Part shown: positions 57,168 through 64,000 of the stretch, one piece after another
Layout: each line of letters opens with the position of its first letter
How positions within the stretch are numbered: the stretch's first letter is position 1
Source: Croceibacterium salegens
GTDB taxonomy: Bacteria; Pseudomonadota; Alphaproteobacteria; Sphingomonadales; Sphingomonadaceae
NCBI RefSeq assembly: GCF_009827435.1
Contig: NZ_WTYM01000059.1
Coordinates: forward strand, 124,001 to 188,000
Length of the DNA: 64,000 bases
Direction of reading: 5' to 3'
Translations under genes and position numbers: made by a program
Notes under the pieces: model-generated
Told to the model about the DNA's origin: nothing
Seen by the model: the letters and a program-made list of their open reading frames with translations, nothing else
The model's database searches: none

Positions 57168-58064
57168 CTAGTTGCCGTCAGTCGCCGCTTCGAGCGAGGT
57201 TGAAGCGATGTCGTTGCCGCTATTCTCGAGCGCCGTGGCTTCCACGCGCAACTGCTCGAAGTGTTCGGGCGAGAGGTCGACGGCCGCGGCGCCTTCCTGC
57301 CAATCGCCCTCTTCGAGCAATTGGCCAAGTTCGCGGTCGAGCGACCGGTATCGTTCGATGTCCCCGGTGTTGATCGCCCGGCGCATGGCCTTGGCCGCGG
57401 GCGCGACGACCTGCCCGCGGACCTGTTTCTCACATGCCTCGATCTGGCGCTGGATGCCGGGAAGCGCGGTGTGGCCTTCGTACGCCTCGAGCAGGCGGCG
57501 GCGCGCATCGGGACTGATGTCAAAAAAGGTCGTCTGCTTGGCCAGGTTGCAGTTGGCATCGAAATTGGCCTTCGCCACGCGCCGCACGAGATATCCGGGG
57601 CAGGGGCTCGCCTCGTTGGAAAGCATTGCGTAGGCCGTCTGGACGGCCGAGACGAGCGTGGTCTGGTCGGTGCTCTGCGCAGCGCGCTCGAGTTTGCCGG
57701 CGTCGCCGAGATTGCAGGCTACCGAGGGGCTGGGTTTGTGCACCGTGAACGCAAACAGGTCGGCGCCGATCTGTCCGCGCACGCGGAACGGCACGCTGGT
57801 CCCGTCGGAATAGCGAACCACGATGTCGAGCGCTTGGTAGACGCGGTCCGCAAAGGACTCCTCCCCAAGATAATAGTTGGTCCGATCGGTGAAGTCCGAA
57901 TTCCCGAGCGGCGACTGGAACTGCACCCGGCGAGGCTTTTCCGATTCCCAGTCGACCTTCGCACGGACTTCGGCCTGGGCAGCTGCGACGCCGGGCACCG
58001 CCAGCAGGATCGCCGCCAGCAGCACCGTGATCCGGCATATTTCCGTCATCGCCCTATTCCCCAT
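57168..58064 (-). CDS. Secreted protein of unknown function with predicted disulfides
   Basis: 298 residues from ATG 58064, which has a strong GGAGGAGGGGG site; ATG 58049 is an alternative. A signal peptide (VLLAAILLAVPGVAAAQ) is followed by a beta-rich section (RRVQFQSPLGNSDFTDRTNYYLGEESFADRV) and a helical C-terminus with several cysteines (VACNLGD, SPCPGYL, NCNLAKQT, ACEKQVRG). I do not recognise a family. It overlaps the upstream membrane protein gene by 11 bases, so the two are co-translated. Confidence 0.7.
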   Translation of the reverse strand: MGNRAMTEICRITVLLAAILLAVPGVAAAQAEVRAKVDWESEKPRRVQFQSPLGNSDFTDRTNYYLGEESFADRVYQALDIVVRYSDGTSVPFRVRGQIGADLFAFTVHKPSPSVACNLGDAGKLERAAQSTDQTTLVSAVQTAYAMLSNEASPCPGYLVRRVAKANFDANCNLAKQTTFFDISPDARRRLLEAYEGHTALPGIQRQIEACEKQVRGQVVAPAAKAMRRAINTGDIERYRSLDRELGQLLEEGDWQEGAAAVDLSPEHFEQLRVEATALENSGNDIASTSLEAATDGN

Positions 58065-58635
58065 TGCCCCCTCCTCCGCCGCCACCCGTCAGCCATTTGG
58101 CGATTGCCCCGGCCGGCTTCTTCCAGCTGATGCGGAGGAGCGTCGCGAGAAAGGCGCCGAACCATACCACGGCCCCGCCGAGCAGGACATGGATCTGCAA
58201 GCTCATCTGTTCGTTCGTGAGCGAGGTGAAGCTGCGCAGGATGTTGAGGTCCTCGCCGTTGTCGATCTCGGACATCAGAACGAGCGAAAGCGCCACCCCG
58301 ACCAGGCACAGCGCGGCGACCGCCAGGATCGTGCGCAGTCGCTTGTACAGGCCCGCATAGAACTGCGTGCCATAGGTGATTACCGCGAAGACCGCAGCGA
58401 GGCTCTTTCCGATCCAGCCGCTGCCGGCAGCGATCCAGTTGAAGAAGCGCCATGAGAAATAGAGGCTCGGTTCGGCATCCTCGGGGAAGATCCCGAACCG
58501 GTCGGTGGTCGCCAGGAAAAGAAGCCATGCGATCGCCGCCGCAGCGGCGCCGAGGGCGCAAAGCGCGATGACCGCGGCAGCCACGCTTTCGTTGGTTACG
58601 GGCGTCCCTCGCGGTGTTCCTTCATCGTCAGCCAT
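58054..58635 (-). CDS. Small integral membrane protein, unknown function
   Basis: 193 residues with four predicted membrane helices (about 15-40, 70-90, 98-120 and 140-165), a cytoplasmic GGGGGGGNGE tail and no catalytic motif. ATG 58635 has GGGGGCGG before it. It is the first gene of a two-gene operon with the secreted cysteine-rich protein, whose start overlaps its end by 11 bases, so the pair may form one envelope unit. It faces away from typA. Confidence 0.68.
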   Translation of the reverse strand: MADDEGTPRGTPVTNESVAAAVIALCALGAAAAAIAWLLFLATTDRFGIFPEDAEPSLYFSWRFFNWIAAGSGWIGKSLAAVFAVITYGTQFYAGLYKRLRTILAVAALCLVGVALSLVLMSEIDNGEDLNILRSFTSLTNEQMSLQIHVLLGGAVVWFGAFLATLLRISWKKPAGAIAKWLTGGGGGGGNGE

Positions 58636-58791
58636 GTCCGCCCCCGTTGGACTGCCCCTCATTGCCCGCCGAAGCTAATGCCCGTTCCCCGGTCCGGCAA
58701 CATACGGAATCTCGTATACGGTCGAGGGTTGTTGCGACGCAGCAATGGCGCTATGGGCGCCCGCGTAAAACCGCTCCCGAAAGCACAGATA

Positions 58792-60624
58792 ATGACCTCG
58801 CTCCGCAACGTGGCGATTATTGCCCACGTCGATCATGGCAAGACGACGCTCGTCGACCAGCTGTTCCGCCAGTCCGGCACCTTCCGCGACAACCAGCGCG
58901 TGGAGGAAAGAGCCATGGATTCCAATGACTTGGAGAAAGAGCGCGGGATCACGATCCTGGCCAAGCCGACGTCGGTCGAGTGGACTCCCGAGGGCGGGCA
59001 CGAAACCTACCACATCAACATCGTCGACACCCCCGGCCACGCCGACTTCGGCGCCGAGGTGGAGCGCATCCTCTCGATGGTCGACGGGGTGATTCTCCTC
59101 GTCGACGCCGCCGAAGGCCCGATGCCGCAGACCAAGTTCGTCACCGGCAAGGCGCTCGGCCTCGGCCTCAAGCCGATCGTCGTGGTCAACAAGATCGACC
59201 GCCACGACGCCCGCGCCAGCGAAGTGCTCGACGAGGTGTTCGACCTCTTCGTCGCGCTCGAGGCCGACGACGAGCAGCTCGACTTCCCGGTCCTCTACGC
59301 CAGCGGCCGCAGCGGCTTCGCCAGCGAGGACCCGGAGGCTCGCGAAGGCGACCTCACCCCGCTGTTCAAGCTCATCGTCAGCCACGTCCCCGCGCCCGAT
59401 CTCGACGAGGACGGCGATTTCGCCATGCTCGCCACCCTGCTCGATCGCGACAGCTTCCTCGGCCGCATCCTCACCGGCCGCATCGAATCCGGCCGTCTCG
59501 AAGTCGGCATGCCGATCAAGGCGCTCGACGTCGCCGGCAACCTCGTCGAGGCGGGCCGCGCCACCAAGGTCTTCGCCTACAACGGGCTCGATCGCGAACC
59601 CGTCCTCCACGCCAAGGCGGGCGACATCGTCGCCATCGCCGGCCTGACCGAGGCGACCGTCTCCAACACGCTGTGCTCGCCCGAGGTCAGCGCCCCGATC
59701 TACGCCCAGCCGATCGACCCGCCGACCCTCGCCATGACCTTCGCCGTCAACGACAGCCCCTATGCCGGGCGCGAGGGCGACAAGGTGCAGAGCCGCGTCA
59801 TCCGCGACCGGCTCGAGCGCGAGGCCGAAGGCAACGTCGCCATCCGCATTACCGAGAGCGCCGACCGCGACGCCTTCGAGGTTGCCGGTCGCGGCGAACT
59901 CCAGCTCGGCGTGCTCATCGAGACCATGCGCCGCGAAGGCTTCGAACTCTCGATCAGCCGCCCGCGCGTGCTGTTCCAGGATGGCCCGAACGGCCGCGAG
60001 GAGCCCTACGAAACCGTCGTCATCGACGTCGACGACGAATTCTCCGGCACGGTCGTCGAGAAGATGGCCATGCGCAAGGCCGAGATGACCGACATGCGCC
60101 CGTCCACCCAGGGCAAGACGCGCATCACCTTCTCCGCCCCCAGCCGCGGCCTCATCGGCTACCACGGCGAATTCCTCTCCGACACCCGCGGCACCGGCAT
60201 CATGAACCGCCTGTTCGAGAAGTACGGCCCCTACAAGGGCCGCATCGAGGGCCGCCAGAACGGCGCCCTGATCTCGATGGAACAGGGCGAGGCCGTGGCC
60301 TACGCGCTCAACGCGCTGGAAGACCGCGGCGTGCTGTTCGTCAGCCCCGGCGACAAGCTCTACGAAGGCATGGTGATCGGCGAGAACGCCAAGCCGCAGG
60401 ACCTCGAGGTCAACCCGCTCAAGTCCAAGCAGCTCACCAACTTCCGCGCCAGCGGCAAGGACGAAGGCATCCGCCTCACCCCGCCGCGCAAGATGACGCT
60501 GGAACAGGCCATCGCCTACATCCAGGACGACGAACTGGTGGAGGTGACCCCGCAGTCGATCCGGCTACGCAAGCGGTACCTCGACCCGCATGAGCGCAAG
60601 CGGCAGGCGCGGGCGGCGGCATGA
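58792..60624 (+). CDS. typA: Translational GTPase TypA/BipA
   Basis: 610 residues, normal for BipA. The GTPase P-loop AHVDHGKT (residues 11-18), switch [15 protein letters not shown] motif, EF-Tu-like domain 2 and the EF-G-like C-terminus are all present. It binds the ribosome and assists assembly and stress adaptation. ATG 58792 matches the family start ([20 protein letters not shown]); in-frame starts upstream are not needed. The last about 345 bases occur a second time at 62611, separated by an inserted lipoprotein gene. Confidence 0.95.
   Translation: MTSLRNVAIIAHVDHGKTTLVDQLFRQSGTFRDNQRVEERAMDSNDLEKERGITILAKPTSVEWTPEGGHETYHINIVDTPGHADFGAEVERILSMVDGVILLVDAAEGPMPQTKFVTGKALGLGLKPIVVVNKIDRHDARASEVLDEVFDLFVALEADDEQLDFPVLYASGRSGFASEDPEAREGDLTPLFKLIVSHVPAPDLDEDGDFAMLATLLDRDSFLGRILTGRIESGRLEVGMPIKALDVAGNLVEAGRATKVFAYNGLDREPVLHAKAGDIVAIAGLTEATVSNTLCSPEVSAPIYAQPIDPPTLAMTFAVNDSPYAGREGDKVQSRVIRDRLEREAEGNVAIRITESADRDAFEVAGRGELQLGVLIETMRREGFELSISRPRVLFQDGPNGREEPYETVVIDVDDEFSGTVVEKMAMRKAEMTDMRPSTQGKTRITFSAPSRGLIGYHGEFLSDTRGTGIMNRLFEKYGPYKGRIEGRQNGALISMEQGEAVAYALNALEDRGVLFVSPGDKLYEGMVIGENAKPQDLEVNPLKSKQLTNFRASGKDEGIRLTPPRKMTLEQAIAYIQDDELVEVTPQSIRLRKRYLDPHERKRQARAAA
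60277..60621 (+). repeat. typA: Direct repeat, left copy (typA 3' end)
   Basis: These 345 bases match 62611-62955 except for about seven positions, all synonymous and all but one in the last 60 bases. Protein identity over the 115 shared residues is complete. The two copies are in the same orientation and flank the lipoprotein segment. Confidence 0.9.
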
Positions 60625-62610
60625 AGTCGCCGCGCGCGCTTCGCACGCATTCGTTCGGGCCGATAACGGCGCCAATAAATGGGGGCTAGTTAGTCCAGCG
60701 TTCTATTGCTGCTTGGCTACCGTGATGCCGGAGATCTGCGTTCCTGCGCCGGGATTGCCGGCCGGGACGTTGATCGAGAAGTTTCCACCTATCTCTTCGC
60801 CCGCGGGACCATAGAAGCGGGTGGTCAATGAACCTGCACCTGTTCCACCCTTTGTCAGATCAACGGTTGTATCGATGAAATCTCCCGATAGGGCTCCAGA
60901 GAAGTCGTACGTTCCAAAATCGATCGAGAGTGAACCGTTGCGTCCAGTGCCCGTAAGATCGAGAGTCCCTGACATGACTTGTGTCGAAAAGTTGACGTCG
61001 AAGCTCGACGTGCCGCTCACGTCATACTCGTCGCTGGTTGGCTGGTTTGCACCTGCACCGTAAACGACCCCGTGGTATTGCGCGCTACCAGTCCTCGCCT
61101 GCATGAGGAATTGTTGCGTCTCGAGCCCATAGACGAAGAAGTCCTCGTCCGTATGTGACGGCACTTGCGAAACGGTGAGATGGCCAAAACTCGTGTAGGT
61201 TAAAGCAAGTTCAGTGTTTGCGCTCCCTGGCTTGTAGAGTTGCAGGGAGACGTCCTGGGGGCCTCCTGACGCATCTTTGAGCGTTGCCTCGTAACTCGTG
61301 AAGTTGGGGTTGCTCGAAGTGACAATGTCGGTTCCGTCAATCTGGCCGTGCGGAAATTGCGATGACAACGGTGCGAACAGAAACGACCCGTCGGAATGCC
61401 ACGTGATTTGCCCGCTGCCGAGGAGCGTTTGCACATAGGTAATCGCTCCGGCCTTCCGCGTTACCGAGAACTGCGCGCTGGGCGCAGTGAACAATTGATC
61501 GCGAACGAGATTTGTCATCGTCAGGTTCGGCATAGCTGCCCCCGGGACGCTCGTACCGGTGAACGATCCGGTCACCGCAGCGCCGGTAGTGCTGGTTCCG
61601 GAAAACGACGCACCGATCTCCTGCGCCTGGGGACCGTAAAAGCTGCCGGACAGGGTTCCAGGGATCTGACCGTACCGACCGCCGAAGACCGCATATCCGG
61701 CAAAGGTGCTGTCGGATGCGGAAAGGTGCCCTGAGGCGAACATATCGATGCCGCCGCCATATGTCCCCTCGCCGGTGAGGAGATTGTAATCGGTCATGGT
61801 CGTGGTCTGTGCAGTGAAAATCCCGCTCGCGAAGTCGGTGGAGAAGAGCCCTGACCCCTGGAAAATTCGCGGTTCGTGACCGGGCGACGAAGCAAGGCCG
61901 AAGACATCGATTTGATAACCCGCGGTCCCGACCCGGGGGACAGCGGAGGCTGCGCTGTCGAGACCGAAGGTGAAGGTTGAAAACAGGGTATCCTGAACCG
62001 AACCGCTGATGGTGTTTCGCTGCAGGTAGGCCATGCGAACATACTGCGTCGCCGGGAGGCCGCTGTAGGGTTTCGAAACGATGGTCAGATAGTCATGACC
62101 TCCGCTTACGGCGATTGAGTATTGCGTGTCGTTCGAGGTCGTGCCGCTTACGTTCGCCGGGAGGAACTTGTCGCTAGTGCCTCCCAGCGTGACGGTATAG
62201 CTCTTGTCGGTCGCGTCGTAGGAAATGGTGAGGTCGCCCAGCGACTTGCTTCCGCTTGCGACCGTTTTCGATGTCAGATCGAACGAAAGGTCGTTTGCGC
62301 CGGCATCGCTGGCGAACGTCTGGTTTGCCTTCAGATTGTCCATCGTCGTGTTGACGGCTGAGGGGGTGGGCGTCGGGGCCGGGGTTGAATTTACACTTCC
62401 GCCGCCCCCACACGCCGAAAGAGAGACACTCAGCGCCACGACCAGCGCAAGTTTGCAACGCATATCGACCCTCCAAATTATGGACGCACCTTCTTTCGCC
62501 CATCTGTAACTGTCAATTGTCTGAAAGCTTTAGAACATAAAAGATGGCACCCGCTGTTGATTTCACACTGCACCCGAATGTCCTGCGGTAAATCGGTCGT
62601 GCTGATCTTC
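60625..62610. other. About 2-kb inserted segment between two copies of the typA 3' end
   Basis: The segment holds one complete gene (the TbpB-like lipoprotein, minus strand) and little else. Its base composition looks clearly lower in GC than the flanks, with AT-rich ends such as TAGAACATAAAAGATGG near 62530. No integrase or transposase is present. It lies between the direct repeats, as an insertion or a recombination by-product. Confidence 0.6.
60703..62463 (-). CDS. TbpB-like surface lipoprotein (transferrin-binding protein-like beta-barrel domains)
   Basis: 586 residues. Lipobox LSAC gives Cys18, followed by GGGG and a Thr/Pro-rich linker. The body is low in charge and rich in Ser, Thr and Gly. 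Two motifs of the TbpB barrel family appear: GSFYGPQAQEIGASF near residue 274 and TRFYGPAGEEIGGNF near residue 550. Such proteins are often carried to the surface by Slam proteins and bind host iron or heme carriers, but in sphingomonads the ligand is unknown. GGAGGG precedes ATG 62463. Codon and base use differ from the neighbours, which supports recent acquisition. Confidence 0.75.
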   Translation of the reverse strand: MRCKLALVVALSVSLSACGGGGSVNSTPAPTPTPSAVNTTMDNLKANQTFASDAGANDLSFDLTSKTVASGSKSLGDLTISYDATDKSYTVTLGGTSDKFLPANVSGTTSNDTQYSIAVSGGHDYLTIVSKPYSGLPATQYVRMAYLQRNTISGSVQDTLFSTFTFGLDSAASAVPRVGTAGYQIDVFGLASSPGHEPRIFQGSGLFSTDFASGIFTAQTTTMTDYNLLTGEGTYGGGIDMFASGHLSASDSTFAGYAVFGGRYGQIPGTLSGSFYGPQAQEIGASFSGTSTTGAAVTGSFTGTSVPGAAMPNLTMTNLVRDQLFTAPSAQFSVTRKAGAITYVQTLLGSGQITWHSDGSFLFAPLSSQFPHGQIDGTDIVTSSNPNFTSYEATLKDASGGPQDVSLQLYKPGSANTELALTYTSFGHLTVSQVPSHTDEDFFVYGLETQQFLMQARTGSAQYHGVVYGAGANQPTSDEYDVSGTSSFDVNFSTQVMSGTLDLTGTGRNGSLSIDFGTYDFSGALSGDFIDTTVDLTKGGTGAGSLTTRFYGPAGEEIGGNFSINVPAGNPGAGTQISGITVAKQQ

Positions 62611-62958
62611 ATGGAACAGGGCGAGGCCGTGGCCTACGCGCTCAACGCGCTGGAAGACCGCGGCGTGCTGTTCGTCAGCCCCGGCGACAAGCTCTACGAA
62701 GGCATGGTGATCGGCGAGAACGCCAAGCCGCAGGACCTCGAGGTCAACCCGCTCAAGTCCAAGCAGCTCACCAACTTCCGCGCCAGCGGCAAGGACGAAG
62801 GCATCCGCCTCACCCCGCCGCGCAAGATGACGCTGGAACAGGCGATCGCCTACATCCAGGACGACGAACTGGTGGAGGTGACCCCGCAGTCGATCCGGCT
62901 GAGGAAGCGCTACCTCGACCCGCACGAGCGCAAGCGGCAGGCGCGCGCGGCGGCTTAG
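62611..62958 (+). pseudogene. typA: Truncated second copy of the typA 3' end
   Basis: Encodes the last 115 residues of TypA, identical in protein sequence to the intact gene but with a different stop (TAG, not TGA). An ATG-started frame from 62557 adds 18 unrelated residues. It lacks the GTPase domain and is unlikely to function. Substitutions cluster at the 3' end, the pattern expected if one of the two ends was brought in from outside. A 9-bp hairpin (ATTGGCAGC/GCTGCCGAT, 62974-62998) follows. Confidence 0.85.
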
Positions 62959-63040
62959 TGGAACCGTGGCGCGATTGGCAGCATTTCGCGCTGCCGATCC
63001 GCTCGCGGCCCACTAGTCCTAGTTACTGCAAGGACTCGCG

Positions 63041-64000
63041 TCAGGCGAACGAGCCTAGCCGCTCGAACACCCAGAACATGCTGATCGATCCGATCGCGTA
63101 GGGAGCCAGCCTGCGTGCCTGAACTGGCCATTGGGGCCGCAGTGCGACGAGGCGCAATGCGACGAGGACCACGGCCACGAAAGCCAGTTGACCCAGTTCG
63201 ACCCCGACATTGAAGCTGGCGAGCGCCAGCGGGATCGCGCTTTGCGGCAGGCCGATCCGGGCGAGCGCTCCGGCAAAGCCGAGGCCGTGCAGCAGTCCGA
63301 ATATGAACGCGACAAGCCAGGGCTTGCGGCTGGTCAGCGTCGGCTTTCCTTCCACCTTTCGCAAGAGTTCCAACGCGAGGAAGGCGATGCTGAGCGCGAT
63401 CGTTGCTTCGACCGGCGGGCCGGGCACGTCGACGTAGCCGAGCGCGGCCACGCTCAGCGTAATGCTGTGGGCAACGGTGAACGCAGTAATGGTCTTCACG
63501 ATCCGCATCGCTCCGCTGGTGATGAGGATCAGCGCAAAGACGAACAGCAAGTGGTCAAAGCCCAACAGGATGTGTTCCACGCCAAGCACGAGATAGCTTC
63601 GCACCACCGTCCAGAACGATGGCTCGGTATCTATCTCAACGCTCGCCTTGGTTGGCTGGAGCAGGTAGCTGAAGCGGCTGCCGTCACGCAGCTCGATTTC
63701 GGCAAGGACGTCGATTGCCGAATTGCCGAGCCCGTCGATAGTGAGCGTGCTGCCGGGGAGCGGCCCCTCTCCATCGAGATGGTAGTGAAAGACGACGAAG
63801 CCTTCGATCAGCGCGCCGTCGTCGGTCTCCTTGAGCGTGAAGCCCGGTCCGAAGCGCGGGGCGATATCGAGGACCGTATCGTCTGTTCTGGGCACCTTCC
63901 ACAGGACGTCGTAGCTGTCGGGGCCGATCTCGCGCACCTGCAGATAGGCGGGGCGGATTTCATGCGCCTGGGCTGCAGGGACGGCGGCAAGGAAACATAG
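63041..64000 (-). CDS. HupE/UreJ-family membrane protein, 5' partial
   Basis: 319 residues are visible; the frame runs out of the right edge, within a signal peptide (FLAAVPAAQAHE). The N-terminal half is a periplasmic domain (about 1-110, HEIRPAYLQVREIG, FVVFHYHLDGEGPLPGSTLTIDGLG). The C-terminal half has six membrane helices and the HupE/UreJ_2 signature YLVLGVEHILLGFDHLLFV with FTVAHSITLSVAALG and FGLLHGLGFAGAL, rich in histidines that may carry metal. Relatives include nickel transporters, but the family function is unsettled. Confidence 0.8.
   Translation of the reverse strand, partial: LCFLAAVPAAQAHEIRPAYLQVREIGPDSYDVLWKVPRTDDTVLDIAPRFGPGFTLKETDDGALIEGFVVFHYHLDGEGPLPGSTLTIDGLGNSAIDVLAEIELRDGSRFSYLLQPTKASVEIDTEPSFWTVVRSYLVLGVEHILLGFDHLLFVFALILITSGAMRIVKTITAFTVAHSITLSVAALGYVDVPGPPVEATIALSIAFLALELLRKVEGKPTLTSRKPWLVAFIFGLLHGLGFAGALARIGLPQSAIPLALASFNVGVELGQLAFVAVVLVALRLVALRPQWPVQARRLAPYAIGSISMFWVFERLGSFA

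Noticed and set aside
62557-62958. A functional small gene at the second typA end
   Set aside because: It encodes only the C-terminal 115 residues of TypA after 18 unrelated residues and has no independent domain; treated as a duplicated fragment.
62974-62998. Terminator after the typA fragment
   Set aside because: A 9-bp stem is present but no T-run follows, so it is only mentioned with the fragment.

Overview
The window is GC-rich alphaproteobacterial DNA and most resembles a sphingomonad (Sphingomonadaceae or Erythrobacteraceae). The main reasons are the protocatechuate 4,5-cleavage genes (ligABCIJKU type), a LigM-type tetrahydrofolate-dependent O-demethylase, LigF-like glutathione transferases, a TonB receptor typical of the group, and a TbpB-like lipoprotein. 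I see no rRNA, tRNA, CRISPR array, integrase or transposase.

Layout. 1-8.6 kb: the end of an L,D-transpeptidase gene, then a hydroquinone-cleavage operon (two-subunit hydroquinone 1,2-dioxygenase, a secreted CxxC protein, an aldehyde dehydrogenase), then a membrane sulfatase-fold protein on the other strand, a nitronate monooxygenase-like flavoprotein and an epimerase. 8.7-15.5 kb: a lipoprotein, an alpha/beta hydrolase, ligM divergent from a VOC protein, a class A acid phosphatase, a CE1-type esterase and an HI0933 flavoprotein. 15.5-26.2 kb: a long minus-strand run holding a TauD dioxygenase, an MDR oxidoreductase, three LigF-like/GST proteins, an SDR, an amidohydrolase, an ALDH and a PQQ-cytochrome c alcohol dehydrogenase. 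26.5-29.2 kb: a core MetE-like methyltransferase, a DUF418 membrane protein and a PilZ protein. 29.3-37.6 kb: a TonB receptor, a LigW-like decarboxylase, two SnoaL proteins divergent from a LigD-like dehydrogenase, a dienelactone hydrolase and a serine hydrolase. 38.1-41.3 kb: an AKR, a CmcJ-family protein and a lipoprotein hydrolase. 41.4-48.6 kb: the complete lower protocatechuate 4,5-cleavage pathway as two divergent operons. 48.5-58.6 kb: accessory genes (GNAT, MipA, Tat-exported SOD, TPR regulator, sugar kinase, transaldolase, secreted and membrane proteins). 58.8-63 kb: typA, followed by an inserted lipoprotein gene and a second copy of the typA 3' end. The window ends inside a HupE-like gene.

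Taken together, the 10-48 kb stretch looks like a regional cluster for lignin-type aromatic compounds. Uptake would be by the TonB receptor. Ether, alcohol, aldehyde and ester processing would use the GSTs, SDRs, PQQ-ADH, ALDH and esterase. LigM would remove O-methyl groups, possibly with a MetE-like methyl acceptor system. A LigW-like enzyme would decarboxylate, and LigAB to LigK would convert protocatechuate to pyruvate and oxaloacetate. A 19-bp inverted-repeat motif recurs in at least three, perhaps four, divergent promoter regions of these genes and is the best evidence that they form one regulon. No dedicated repressor or activator gene for it lies in the window.
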